Assembly (NCBI GenBank): GCA_017471405.1
Contig: JAFUTK010000056.1
Location: 1 to 64,000 of the forward strand
Source of the DNA: Ruminococcus sp.
GTDB taxonomy: Bacteria > Bacillota > Clostridia > Oscillospirales > Ruminococcaceae
Reading direction: 5' to 3'
DNA: 64,000 bases
Both the position numbers and the translations under genes were made by a program. Each line of letters opens with the position of its first letter. Position 1 is the stretch's first letter. Positions 41,630-49,874 of the stretch are shown here, piece after piece. The notes below the pieces were generated by a model. It had not been told where the DNA came from. It ran no database searches and was given only the letters and a program-made list of their open reading frames with translations.

Positions 41630-42358
41630 TCAGGCGTATTTTTCAATGAGCTGCCGTTTGGTCTCCAAGGCTCCCGCAAGGGTAGCTTCGTCGCGGCAGA
41701 AGAATTCGTTATCGGCGTAATTGCCGTAGTGCTCCTCCCCCGGCGGCTCGGTGACCAGCTTGTTTTCGTTATCTGCCAAGTCCAGCCAGCTTATGCGCTC
41801 CGGCAGGGTGCCGTAGTAGCGCCACTCGCCCTCCCTTTTAGTCACGCAGGAGACAAGATAGCTATGCCCCGGCTTCATAAAATTTGCGCCGTAGAGATAG
41901 AGTATGCTCATAAGTCTTTCTCCGGATATCTCCGGGTCAAGGTACTCGTTGTAGCGGTACTGCTCCTTGGGGCGGCGGAAGATGCCGCCGCTGACGGTCA
42001 GGTCTATCGTCTTGCCCGCCTCGGGGCAGATGCCGCTGACGCCCTTTTCTATCCTGACGCTCTGACTGTAAAAGCCGTTAGTGCAGCGGATATCTTCAAG
42101 TGCGGTGCAGACAAACATCGACTGGGTGTAGCTCCTGTCATAGAGAAACCCGTAGGCCATACCGCCCCCCTCAAAGGAGGAGAAGGGGTCACGGTCAAGC
42201 TCGTCAAGGCAGGTGATGCAGTCAAAATCTATAGCTCTCACGTCCTCGGCGGAGCGGATATCCGTTATCCCGATATCGGGTATCATAGGTCTGATGATGC
42301 AGCCGGAGATGACCGCCACAGCCACTATCAGCACCTGAACAGTCACAAATGCTCTCAT
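41630..42358 (-). CDS. Probable lipoprotein of ABC module B
   Basis: The 242-residue protein has a short hydrophobic N-terminus with a possible lipobox (VAVISGC, Cys20). The external domain has GGMAYGFLYDRSYTQSMFV, a short Cys-containing loop and PGHSYLVSCVTKREGEWRYYG near the end. I do not recognise a family. Its ATG overlaps the stop of the ABC ATPase gene (ATGA) and it has its own AACGGAGG, so it is co-translated with the transporter. It is not visibly homologous to the larger lipoproteins nearby. Confidence 0.75.
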   Translation of the reverse strand: MRAFVTVQVLIVAVAVISGCIIRPMIPDIGITDIRSAEDVRAIDFDCITCLDELDRDPFSSFEGGGMAYGFLYDRSYTQSMFVCTALEDIRCTNGFYSQSVRIEKGVSGICPEAGKTIDLTVSGGIFRRPKEQYRYNEYLDPEISGERLMSILYLYGANFMKPGHSYLVSCVTKREGEWRYYGTLPERISWLDLADNENKLVTEPPGEEHYGNYADNEFFCRDEATLAGALETKRQLIEKYA

Positions 42359-43005
42359 TGCTGTTCCTCCGTTATCTCCCGGCAGACCCCCGAGCGCATA
42401 CTGTAAATTTTATCGCAGAGGCAGGAGATATCCTCTCTGTTATGGCTGGCGATGAGCACCAGTGCGCCCCGCTGTTTTTCTTCAAGGATAAGCTGTCTTA
42501 TCTGCTCCACGCCGTCCTCGTCGAGGGCGTTGGTGGGCTCGTCCAGCACCAGCACATCGGGGTGCTCCATAATGGCCTGCGCCAGCACTATCCTCTGGCG
42601 CATACCGAGGGAGTATTTGCGCACAGGGCGCTTGTCCTTCGGGTCAAGCCCAACTCTTTCTATGGCCTCTCTGATCTCGCTCTCACCGATGAGTGAGTTT
42701 ATCTTAGCCAGCATTTTGAGATTTTGCAGACCGGTGAATTCGGGATACAGCCCCACATTCTCGATGACCAGCCCCAGCCGGGGGATAATATCCAGCTCGC
42801 TGCCAAGCACTTTGCCGTTGTAGCTCACCGTTCCTGAGGTGGGTCTGATGAGGCCTGTCACAGTCCTGAAAAGCATAGTCTTACCGGAGCCGTTGCGCCC
42901 GATAAAGCCGTAGATGTTCCCGCTCTCGAAGTGCAGGGAGATATCCTTGAGCACCTCGCTGTCCTTTATGGTCTTGCTGACATTCTCTAAATCTAACGTG
43001 TTCAT
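42355..43005 (-). CDS. ABC transporter ATP-binding protein (module B)
   Basis: The 216-residue ATPase has Walker A GRNGSGKTML, signature KYSLGMRQRIVLAQ, Walker B VLVLDEPTNALD and H-loop IASHN. It is a paralogue of the module A ATPase at 29992-30633. I placed the start at the ATG following AGGAGGTG, as in-frame codons upstream lack a ribosome site. It should drive the two permeases encoded upstream (43016-44642) in the same operon. Confidence 0.93.
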   Translation of the reverse strand: MNTLDLENVSKTIKDSEVLKDISLHFESGNIYGFIGRNGSGKTMLFRTVTGLIRPTSGTVSYNGKVLGSELDIIPRLGLVIENVGLYPEFTGLQNLKMLAKINSLIGESEIREAIERVGLDPKDKRPVRKYSLGMRQRIVLAQAIMEHPDVLVLDEPTNALDEDGVEQIRQLILEEKQRGALVLIASHNREDISCLCDKIYSMRSGVCREITEEQQ

Positions 43006-43015
43006 TTGACACCTC

Positions 43016-43762
43016 CTAGAATATATGCTCGGCATTGACCAGCCCCAGCTCTTTTCGCTTTATCACAACAAGTCCGACGGTGAACAGGACCAATGCGTAT
43101 GCTCCGTTGACACTGAGCTTACCTAACATCTGCACTGTGCTCTCCTCGGGGAGGAAGGCGCTGTTGTAGACTATGCTCATCACCCTTGCGGGGGAGGCTA
43201 TCATCAGAATATTCAGCGCCGCAAAGAACACCGCCACCGCCAGAGCAACGGTGCTGCCTACAAATATCCCCACGATGTTTGAGAGCATTATCAGCACGAA
43301 GGTGCAGAGTGTTATGGAGGCTGTTACCAGAGCTATTCTGCCCAAGGGAACATTGCTCACATCAAAATAGAGGGTCAAAAGCGTCCCCAGCCCGCAGGTG
43401 AATATTGATATCAGCAGGCTGTACCACAGCAGCGACAGGCATCTTTTGACATACCAGGATATCCTGCTGTTCTGACGGGTGAAAAGGTAGGTGCCGCTGA
43501 TGCTCAGGTCTGCGGAGATATTCTGCCCGAAGAAGAGGGGGGCGGCGGCTAAAAATGTCAGCTGGGAGATATCCACCGCGTCAAGCCCCAGATCTACTCT
43601 GTTGAAGCCCAGAAGCAGTATGCTGAAAATGGAGGAAAAGTCGCCGCCGTAGTTTATCTCGAACTCATCGAGCCTTGAGTGCAGCTCCACTATATCCGAG
43701 AGGTCCAGCAGGAAGACGATCAGCACCACTGCTCCCAGCCGGAAAAGGTTTCGTCTGTTCAT
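43016..43762 (-). CDS. ABC-2-like membrane permease (module B, second)
   Basis: The 248-residue protein has about six hydrophobic helices. One lies at the N-terminus (AVVLIVFLLDLSDIV), and an external loop follows (about 22-60). The remaining helices are clustered between residues 70 and 235, with a short cytoplasmic tail. The TYLFTRQNSRISWYVKRC stretch resembles the coupling region of other permeases here. GGAGG precedes the ATG, and 10 bp separate it from the ATPase gene. The exported substrate is unknown. Confidence 0.8.
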   Translation of the reverse strand: MNRRNLFRLGAVVLIVFLLDLSDIVELHSRLDEFEINYGGDFSSIFSILLLGFNRVDLGLDAVDISQLTFLAAAPLFFGQNISADLSISGTYLFTRQNSRISWYVKRCLSLLWYSLLISIFTCGLGTLLTLYFDVSNVPLGRIALVTASITLCTFVLIMLSNIVGIFVGSTVALAVAVFFAALNILMIASPARVMSIVYNSAFLPEESTVQMLGKLSVNGAYALVLFTVGLVVIKRKELGLVNAEHIF

Positions 43763-43775
43763 AGCGCTGCCTCCT

Positions 43776-44642
43776 TTAATCCAGCCGGTCCCGGCGGGAG
43801 ACGATAAGGGTCATCACCGCCGACAGGAGGATAATTGCTCCCACCGTCAGAGCGTAGAGCCAGATCGGTCTGCCATAGAATGGGTTGTCTGAGGATATGA
43901 CGGCGTACTTCACCGGGTCTAGCTGAAAGTAGGTATAATCGTATTTCACCTTTATCACCGACTGACCCAGCTCGAACAGCTTGGTCAGTACATAAACGGG
44001 TACAAAAATTAGGACAGATACTCTTCCGAAGCAGTTGGAGAGCGCCAGCGCCAGCATACCGCAAGCCCCGGCATACAGGGAGAAAAGGAACGCCGCAAAG
44101 GTCTCCCCCAGAAAGGGAGAAAAGAATATGAGCTCCAGCGTTGTATCCCGCATTGAGAGGAAATCCTTGCCCCCCGCTGTGGCTTCACCATAATTGGGGT
44201 CGAAGAGATTGAGCATACCGGGAGCGTAAAAGATGTGGGTGAGGACATAGCTTACCATAATGGGGATAAAGAAAATCAGGAAGGACCCCACAAAGGCGGT
44301 CATCAGCTTGGAAAAGTAATAGCGCCGTCTGCCGCATCGGCTGATGACTATATCGCTGATACGGGTGCTCTTGTCCACATAAAGCGAAAAGGAAAAGGGC
44401 AGCACTGCAATGAAGGGAAAGAAAAACAAAAGCGTGTCCAGCTGGCGCTCGCCCGACTCGTTTAAAAAGCCGGAATGAACAGCCCCCAGGTCGGCGTAGT
44501 CGAATACGTCGATATCGTTCATCGACTTGAACCAGAACTGCTGAACGAAGATATACATCACATAGAGCAGCACGACCGTAAAGCTCACCTGAAAGCCCCG
44601 CTTGCGGAGCATAAGGCTCATTTGTGCGCGGAACATTTTCAC
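43776..44642 (-). CDS. ABC-2-like membrane permease (module B, first)
   Basis: The 288-residue protein has about six membrane segments, a large loop after the first helix and the cytoplasmic block RISDIVISRCGRRRYYFSKLM shared with the module A permease. I chose the GTG start (KMFRAQMSLMLRKRG follows) because GGGGGT is 8 bases upstream. Reading frames further upstream run into a hairpin repeat. It is the first gene of the module B operon and lies downstream of a MerR-type promoter. Confidence 0.78.
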   Translation of the reverse strand: MKMFRAQMSLMLRKRGFQVSFTVVLLYVMYIFVQQFWFKSMNDIDVFDYADLGAVHSGFLNESGERQLDTLLFFFPFIAVLPFSFSLYVDKSTRISDIVISRCGRRRYYFSKLMTAFVGSFLIFFIPIMVSYVLTHIFYAPGMLNLFDPNYGEATAGGKDFLSMRDTTLELIFFSPFLGETFAAFLFSLYAGACGMLALALSNCFGRVSVLIFVPVYVLTKLFELGQSVIKVKYDYTYFQLDPVKYAVISSDNPFYGRPIWLYALTVGAIILLSAVMTLIVSRRDRLD

Positions 44643-44693
44643 AGCATTACCCCCATTCATTTTATTATCCGATGAGCGTTCTTTCTGCTCCTC

Positions 44694-44735
44694 GCCGCTG
44701 ATGCGGCTCGGAGAAGTGCGGGAAAGCATATCACG
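44694..44735. repeat. Two-hairpin intergenic repeat, truncated copy C
   Basis: GCCGC TGAT GCGGC (44694-44707) with the following GCGGGAAAGCATATCACG, but the second hairpin lacks its right arm. It lies in the untranslated leader of module B. Confidence 0.65.
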
Positions 44736-44751
44736 TAAGATTTACACATTT

Positions 44752-44782
44752 AGCTTACACTCTGCCCTTGGGGCGGAGTCAA
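44752..44782 (-). promoter_or_regulatory. MerR-type promoter/operator of ABC module B
   Basis: On the minus strand TTGACT (44777-44782) and TAAGCT (44752-44757) are 19 bases apart around a CGCCCC..GGGCAGAG dyad. It matches the operator of the MutS-like gene over most of 27 bases. Confidence 0.7.
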
Positions 44783-44939
44783 TAGGCCGGGGAATATTTC
44801 GTCGGATATGACAATTGCTCCGCCTTGAGTTTGGGCATTTTCACCTGTACTGAAGCCATTATAGCTGAGGGAGGCAGAGGTGTCAAGGAAATCGGCGTGA
44901 GCTGCGTGATTTTGTCGTGAAATGCAAAAAGCCTCCGGC

Positions 44940-46256
44940 TCAGACCGAAGGCTTTGCTATCATATCCACCCGGCAGCAGAACATTCCCTCCTCCTCGAAG
45001 AAGTCTGCCCTGCCGCCGTATCTTTCCGCTGTCTCCCTGATTATGGAGGTGCCGAAGCCATGCTCCGACTTATCCCTCTTGGAGGAGGCAAGCTCAGGGT
45101 TTTTATCCAATACGGAGCTGTCTATTGTATTCTTCACAGTGAAGGTGTAAAAGCGCTCCTGCTCGCAGCTTATCTCCAGTGACAGCTCCGGCGTTTCTCG
45201 TTTCGAGGACAGGCAGGCGGCGATGGCATTATCCAGAGCGTTTCCGAGAACGCTGCAAAGGTCAGTGTCCCTTATGCCCTCTATCCTCTCTGCCGAGAGG
45301 CAGGAGACCCTTATTCCCTTGCCGGCGGCGTAGGACAGCTTTGAATTGACAAGGGCGTTGACCACCGGGTTTTTAGTCTGCACAAAGGGGCTCATCAGCG
45401 AGAGCCGCTCGCTGTTCTCCACCGCAAAGCTATAGGCTTTATCAGCCTCACCGGAGGCTATCAGCTCGCTTATGGTGAGAAATGAGTTCTTGGTGTCGTG
45501 CCGGAGTTTGCGAATCTGCTCGTATTGCTGGCGGGCATTTTCAATGTAGCCGGACTGATAATGCTCCCTTAAGGAGGATATCTCAAGGCTGCGTTCTAGC
45601 TCCTCCTTACGGCGGCGGTCGGCAATAAGGCGGTAGGCAAGCACATCCAGCACCGCGATGAGCAGCATAACCGTACTGCCGTAAAGGCCGGAATAGCTGC
45701 TGGGGAAGGTGTAGACGTTCAGCGTGTTGTGCAGCACCACCGTCATCACCAAAGAGATCATCAGCACCGCAATAACAGTGCTCACGCTGACGTCGTCAAG
45801 GCGCTCTCCGCGCTTCATTTCCAAGAGTATGCCGAACATATAAAAGCAGAGTATCTGCACCGAAACAATGACATAGAAGGACGAAGAAAGGTCGCTTAGC
45901 ATCTGCCCCAGCGGCAAGCCGTGAAGTATGGAGGTGGTGAACATCGAGATAAAGCTGACCGCCGCTCCCACAACTGACGGAAGAAGCGACAGTCCCAGCC
46001 GCTTGAATATATTACCCCGCAGGAAAACAAAGGCCGCAGCGGCCAGCTCGGCTATGAGCAGCATATTCGCAAGGTAAGGGTAGCCGCTCAGAATATTGGA
46101 GAGCATAACCGCAAAGCCCTGAGCGCCTCCCACAAAAATAAGGAAGAATATCCTGTAGGCTGAATAACGGAAGGTCTTAAAGTGAGCTATGAAGGCTATG
46201 CACATCAGCGACTGGATAAGGTCAACAATGCCGTGAAAGCCGGAGATATGGGTCAT
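44940..46256 (-). CDS. GHKL-domain sensor histidine kinase (AgrC-like)
   Basis: The 438-residue protein has an N-terminal sensor of six to seven membrane helices (residues 10-225) and a helical linker. The phospho-acceptor His is in RKLRHDTKN, followed by a GHKL ATPase with LGNALDNAI and HGFGTSII. This is the architecture of peptide-sensing kinases such as AgrC, paired with LytTR regulators. Its start overlaps the regulator gene as ATGA. It may sense a peptide, possibly one handled by the neighbouring ABC exporters, though no precursor peptide gene was found. Confidence 0.92.
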   Translation of the reverse strand: MTHISGFHGIVDLIQSLMCIAFIAHFKTFRYSAYRIFFLIFVGGAQGFAVMLSNILSGYPYLANMLLIAELAAAAFVFLRGNIFKRLGLSLLPSVVGAAVSFISMFTTSILHGLPLGQMLSDLSSSFYVIVSVQILCFYMFGILLEMKRGERLDDVSVSTVIAVLMISLVMTVVLHNTLNVYTFPSSYSGLYGSTVMLLIAVLDVLAYRLIADRRRKEELERSLEISSLREHYQSGYIENARQQYEQIRKLRHDTKNSFLTISELIASGEADKAYSFAVENSERLSLMSPFVQTKNPVVNALVNSKLSYAAGKGIRVSCLSAERIEGIRDTDLCSVLGNALDNAIAACLSSKRETPELSLEISCEQERFYTFTVKNTIDSSVLDKNPELASSKRDKSEHGFGTSIIRETAERYGGRADFFEEEGMFCCRVDMIAKPSV

Positions 46257-46987
46257 CGCGTCTCCCTCCTTAAATATTCGGTGAGGCGCCTGTCTGTCTC
46301 CTGCTTACAGCCCCGGCTCATAGGCAGCCGTCCGCCGGTCTTTAAGACCACCAGCTCACAGGTGAGGTCAAGGCTGAAAACATAGCGCAGATTTACAAGA
46401 TACTTTTTATGTACTCTGACAAAATGCTTTTGGGAGAGCTCCCGCTCGCAGTCGGATATCCTGCCCCGGACCGCAAAGGGCTCGCTCCTGCCAATGATGT
46501 GGTAGAGGATATTGTGGTCGCTGCTCTCAATGAAGACAATCTCCCGAAGCGGCACCGAGAGCCTTCCCTGCTCCTTGTTTACAAGGTCGACGCGCTGGTC
46601 CTGGAGCATATTCTCCGACAGCCGGGAGATGACCCTTTCAAGCCTTGCGGCCACTGCCCCGCCGGCCTCCTTTACGATGAAATCAAGCGGGCGGAATTCA
46701 AAGCTGTCATAGACCAGCTCACTGTGGGAGGTGAAGAAGATGATATAGCAGGAGGGGGATATATCCGTAAGCACCTTTGCGGCTGTGAAACCGTCGGTGC
46801 CCGGCATATCAATGTCCAGAAAAACCACATCGAAGGGCTGAGCTCTGTGGACCTCAAGCAGCACATCGCCGCTTGTGAAGGAGTCAACGCTGACGGCTAT
46901 ATCTCTTTTGGAAAATGCCTCGGAGGCTGCCCTTGAAAGCATACCAAGAAAGGCCTTGTCGTCATCACAGACAGCGACTCTTTTCAT
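46253..46987 (-). CDS. LytTR-family response regulator
   Basis: The 244-residue regulator has a receiver domain with CDDDKAF and the phospho-acceptor Asp in VVFLDIDMPGTDG. The conserved Lys region is at VKEAG (DFIVKEAGGAV). A C-terminal LytTR DNA-binding domain follows, with LREIVFIESSDHNILYH and FVRVHKKYLVNL. LytTR proteins bind pairs of short direct repeats spaced about two helical turns. GGGAGGG precedes the ATG. It has its own promoter and is followed by the overlapping kinase gene. Confidence 0.94.
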   Translation of the reverse strand: MKRVAVCDDDKAFLGMLSRAASEAFSKRDIAVSVDSFTSGDVLLEVHRAQPFDVVFLDIDMPGTDGFTAAKVLTDISPSCYIIFFTSHSELVYDSFEFRPLDFIVKEAGGAVAARLERVISRLSENMLQDQRVDLVNKEQGRLSVPLREIVFIESSDHNILYHIIGRSEPFAVRGRISDCERELSQKHFVRVHKKYLVNLRYVFSLDLTCELVVLKTGGRLPMSRGCKQETDRRLTEYLRRETR

Positions 46988-47036
46988 CTAATGTCCCTCC
47001 CTTTTGAATGTACTCGTCTAGGTTTCAGCTATGAAC

Positions 47037-47065
47037 ATCATAGCACATATCCGGCTTCGGGTCAA
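47037..47065 (-). promoter_or_regulatory. Promoter of the LytTR/GHKL operon
   Basis: TTGACC (47060-47065) -17- TATGAT (47037-47042) with an upstream TGC extension, on the minus strand. Confidence 0.7.
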
Positions 47066-47067
47066 GC

Positions 47068-47096
47068 AAAAAAGAGCCCCCTCAGTGGGAGCTCTT
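47068..47096 (-). terminator. Terminator of the third ABC operon
   Basis: AAGAGCTCCC / GGGGGCTCTT stem with a TTTTTTGC tail on the minus strand. Confidence 0.8.
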
Positions 47097-47103
47097 ATAT
47101 TCG

Positions 47104-47862
47104 TTATAAAGGCAGGTCCTTCCTTGCGAACACCAGCCTTCCGGCGGCAAAGGCCGCAAGGGCAATGGCTGCGGGGAAGATGAGCTTGCTTATCCAGTCG
47201 GTGCTGCCTGCGAGAACAGACTGATAATCGTAGAAGCTGCAAAGGGTCAGGTACTTGAAGTTCTTAAGCCCCTCAACTCCCAGATTTCCAAACATCGCCA
47301 GCATATTAGCCAGTATGGAAACTCCAATGAAGGCACCGCTCATTCCGATGGAATACTTGGTGGAGTTGAACACTCCCGAGAACATGAAGCACACCGCAGC
47401 CAAAGCTATGCAGACCATAAGCGCCGAGAGGTTCACCTGCAATATCATCTTGCTTGTCAGTTCCCCTGCCAGTGAGCTGTAGGCAAGCTCACCAAGCGCC
47501 AAGGGCTTTACGCGATTTACCAGCAGGTGCGCCAGTGTCTGTATGCCGAACATCGCCACAAGGGAGTTGACAAGGTAAAAGGCTTGGGTAAAGGTCACCG
47601 ATGATCGCTTTGTCGGGGTTGAGAGGACGTATGCCATAGAGCCGCGGTCAACCTGAGATGCCAGCAGCTTGTTGGCAGTAACCAGAACATAGATGCCCGG
47701 AAGAATAGTAGTCATCATTCCGTAGAAGATAGTAAACAGCAGCGAGCGGGTCATATCCAGCGAGGAGAACTGCACGCACAGCAGCGTCATAACTCCCGTC
47801 ATGCTCCCCCACATAACTGAATTGGATTTGATGGACTGTTTTAAAAGCGGTAAACTAAGCAC
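47104..47862 (-). CDS. ABC-2 type permease (third exporter)
   Basis: The 252-residue protein has six membrane segments and the coupling stretch LLASQVDRGSMAYVLSTPTKR after the second helix, the usual pattern of ABC-2 permeases of antibiotic or lipid exporters. The C-terminus (GRLVFARKDLPL) fits this class. It starts at GTG after GGGAGG and overlaps the preceding ATPase gene by 8 bp. It is the only permease for two ATPases, so they may form a heterodimeric motor around a permease homodimer. Confidence 0.88.
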   Translation of the reverse strand: MLSLPLLKQSIKSNSVMWGSMTGVMTLLCVQFSSLDMTRSLLFTIFYGMMTTILPGIYVLVTANKLLASQVDRGSMAYVLSTPTKRSSVTFTQAFYLVNSLVAMFGIQTLAHLLVNRVKPLALGELAYSSLAGELTSKMILQVNLSALMVCIALAAVCFMFSGVFNSTKYSIGMSGAFIGVSILANMLAMFGNLGVEGLKNFKYLTLCSFYDYQSVLAGSTDWISKLIFPAAIALAAFAAGRLVFARKDLPL

Positions 47863-48766
47863 TTCTTTTTCCTCCCTTTTCTATTACGTCGGTGTAGTAG
47901 CCCTCAAGCGTGAAGGGCCTTTCACGCAGGTATCTTATGTCAAAGCCGGAGAGCTCTCCGAAAAGCTGTTCAAGTCCGTTTTCTTGGACAGATATATCAA
48001 TGTGGAGCGCGTCTCTGTTGGTATGTGTTACGGCCATTTTAGTGGTCAGCAGAAAGCGGTCGATATCCCTTCCGGACTTGAAGCCCACCCGGTAGGCCTT
48101 GGGCAGGCCGGCGGTGAGGGTGCCGGTCTCGATGAGGTCGAGCTTCTTACCGTCCTCGATGAAGAGCACGCGGTCGGCAGTGTCGTCCAGTTCCTTAAAA
48201 ATGTGGCTGGACATAAGCACTGCGGCTCCCCTCTTCTTTTCCTTGAGTATCAGCTCGGTGAGGGTGTCCCTCATCAGCGGGTCGAGGCCGGTGCTGGGCT
48301 CGTCAAGCAGCAGCACGTCCGGACGGGACATAAACGCCGCCACCAGAGCCGTTTTCTGCTTCATTCCCTTGCTCATTCGCTTAAGGGGAGCATCAGAATC
48401 CAGACGAAACATATCCACCAGCTCGCCGATGTAGCGGCTGTCCTTTATCCCCAGATACTCCGCCCTGAGCTTTAAAAAACTGGTGCCGGAGCCCATGTCC
48501 GGGAAATCTATCTCCCCGGGGACGTAGCCCACCCGGCTCATAAAACTGCCGGAGGAGCGGGTGCAGTCGCTATCAAAGATGGAGCAGCTACCGCTGTCCG
48601 GTCTGATGAAGCCCATTAGCTGCCGGAGGGTGGTGGTCTTGCCGGAGCCGTTGGTACCCACCAGCCCGAACACCTCTCCCTGGCGGACGGAGAAGCTCAG
48701 GTCGAACACTCCCCGCCCGGAGCCGTAGTCTTTGGTAAGGCTCTCCGCCTTGATTATATCACGCAT
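47855..48766 (-). CDS. ABC transporter ATP-binding protein (third exporter, second ATPase)
   Basis: The 303-residue protein has Walker A GTNGSGKTTT, signature RMSKGMKQKTALVA, Walker B VLLLDEPSTGLD and an H-loop MSSHI. An 80-residue C-terminal extension is typical of antibiotic-exporter ATPases. It is about the same length as the upstream ATPase and clearly homologous to it (YGSGRGVFDLSF versus YGHGRGVFEVSF). Its ATG overlaps the upstream gene by 8 bp and has its own GGAGGTG. Confidence 0.94.
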   Translation of the reverse strand: MRDIIKAESLTKDYGSGRGVFDLSFSVRQGEVFGLVGTNGSGKTTTLRQLMGFIRPDSGSCSIFDSDCTRSSGSFMSRVGYVPGEIDFPDMGSGTSFLKLRAEYLGIKDSRYIGELVDMFRLDSDAPLKRMSKGMKQKTALVAAFMSRPDVLLLDEPSTGLDPLMRDTLTELILKEKKRGAAVLMSSHIFKELDDTADRVLFIEDGKKLDLIETGTLTAGLPKAYRVGFKSGRDIDRFLLTTKMAVTHTNRDALHIDISVQENGLEQLFGELSGFDIRYLRERPFTLEGYYTDVIEKGGKRSA

Positions 48767-49670
48767 AGCTCACACCTCCGAAGGTCTTGTTGCTTTTGTA
48801 GAAGTGCATAAAGTACTCCTCCAGCGTTACCGAGTGCTCCTCGAAAGAGCGTATTGCAAAGCGCTTGATGGCTTTGATGAAGCGGTTGATGTCGCTGTCG
48901 TCCACCACTACCGAGCATTTGAGGGAGGAGCGGTCCCGGAGCCTGAAATCGAAGCTGCCGTTGCCAAACTCCGCAAAGTCCTTCTCATTCTCAAAGCCCA
49001 CTGTGATGATGTTGTTCAGGCCGTGCCTTATCTCGGCGGCGTCCACAGTAGAGACCAGCCTGCCGTCCTTGATAATGGCTATCCTGTCGCAGAGGGCTTC
49101 CACCTCCGCGAAGATGTGGCTGGAAAGGAGCACCGTTCTGCCCCGCTGCTTTTCCTCCTTTATGAGGGAGATGAACTCCTCCTGCATTATGGGGTCAAGG
49201 CCGCTGGTGGGCTCGTCTAAGAGAAGTATCTCCGGGTCGCCCATAAAGGCTGCGGCAACTGCCAGCTTGCGTTTTTCTCCGATGCTCATTCGCTTAACAC
49301 TTCCGGAAGGGTCCAGCTTGAAGCGCTCCAGCAGCTCCTGCGCTCTCCTGTCGATGCCGCCGCCCCTAAGCTCGTTCATCATTTTTAGGAAGCCCGCTCC
49401 GGTAAGTCCGTCAGGGAGGGCGACCTCTCCGGGCAGGTAGCCCACCCGTTTCATTATCTCGCTGCTCTGTCTCGTGCAGTCGAGACCGTCTATGGTGGCG
49501 CTGCCGCTCTGGGGCTTGGAAAAGCCCATCAGGTGGCGCATAGTGGTGGATTTGCCGGCACCGTTGGGGCCGAGAAATCCCAGCGTCTCGCCCTTATCTA
49601 CATCAAAGCTCACCTCGAATACTCCTCTGCCGTGTCCGTAATCATGAGTAAGCTCGTTTACATTTATCAT
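48759..49670 (-). CDS. ABC transporter ATP-binding protein (third exporter, first ATPase)
   Basis: The 303-residue protein has Walker A GPNGAGKSTT, signature RMSIGEKRKLAVA, Walker B ILLLDEPTSGLD, H-loop LSSHI and a C-terminal extension. The signature has Glu-Lys instead of the usual Gly-Met-Lys-Gln run of its partner, a hint that the two ATPases are not equivalent. GGAGGAAG precedes the ATG. It is first in the operon ATPase-ATPase-permease. Similar YtrB-like systems are controlled by GntR regulators; none is adjacent here. Confidence 0.94.
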   Translation of the reverse strand: MINVNELTHDYGHGRGVFEVSFDVDKGETLGFLGPNGAGKSTTMRHLMGFSKPQSGSATIDGLDCTRQSSEIMKRVGYLPGEVALPDGLTGAGFLKMMNELRGGGIDRRAQELLERFKLDPSGSVKRMSIGEKRKLAVAAAFMGDPEILLLDEPTSGLDPIMQEEFISLIKEEKQRGRTVLLSSHIFAEVEALCDRIAIIKDGRLVSTVDAAEIRHGLNNIITVGFENEKDFAEFGNGSFDFRLRDRSSLKCSVVVDDSDINRFIKAIKRFAIRSFEEHSVTLEEYFMHFYKSNKTFGGVSYA

Positions 49671-49726
49671 AGCTCTTCCTCCGTTTCCGTTTGGTATGTC
49701 TGTATGATACCCCCGGAATTTTTTTG

Positions 49727-49757
49727 AAATGTTTGAGAAATGTTTGCAAAATGTTAA
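49727..49757. repeat. Three direct repeats with 11-bp period
   Basis: AAATGTTTG at 49727-49735 and 49738-49746, and AAATGTTAA at 49749-49757, start exactly 11 bp apart. They lie upstream of the third ABC operon (minus) and of the lipoprotein gene (plus). They may be a regulator-binding array. Confidence 0.6.
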
Positions 49758-49809
49758 AGCAGGAAAATAACAGGCATTTTTTTCTTTTTCTTGCTGCCCC
49801 CTCCTTTTC

Positions 49810-49838
49810 TTGACAAACCTATGCCGGTGTGGTAAATT
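49810..49838 (+). promoter_or_regulatory. Promoter of the lipoprotein-DUF3810 operon
   Basis: TTGACA (49810-49815), 17-bp spacer, TAAATT (49833-49838). Confidence 0.6.
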
Positions 49839-49874
49839 ATATAATAGGTATCTGTTTAAAAAGGGGGCGATGAT

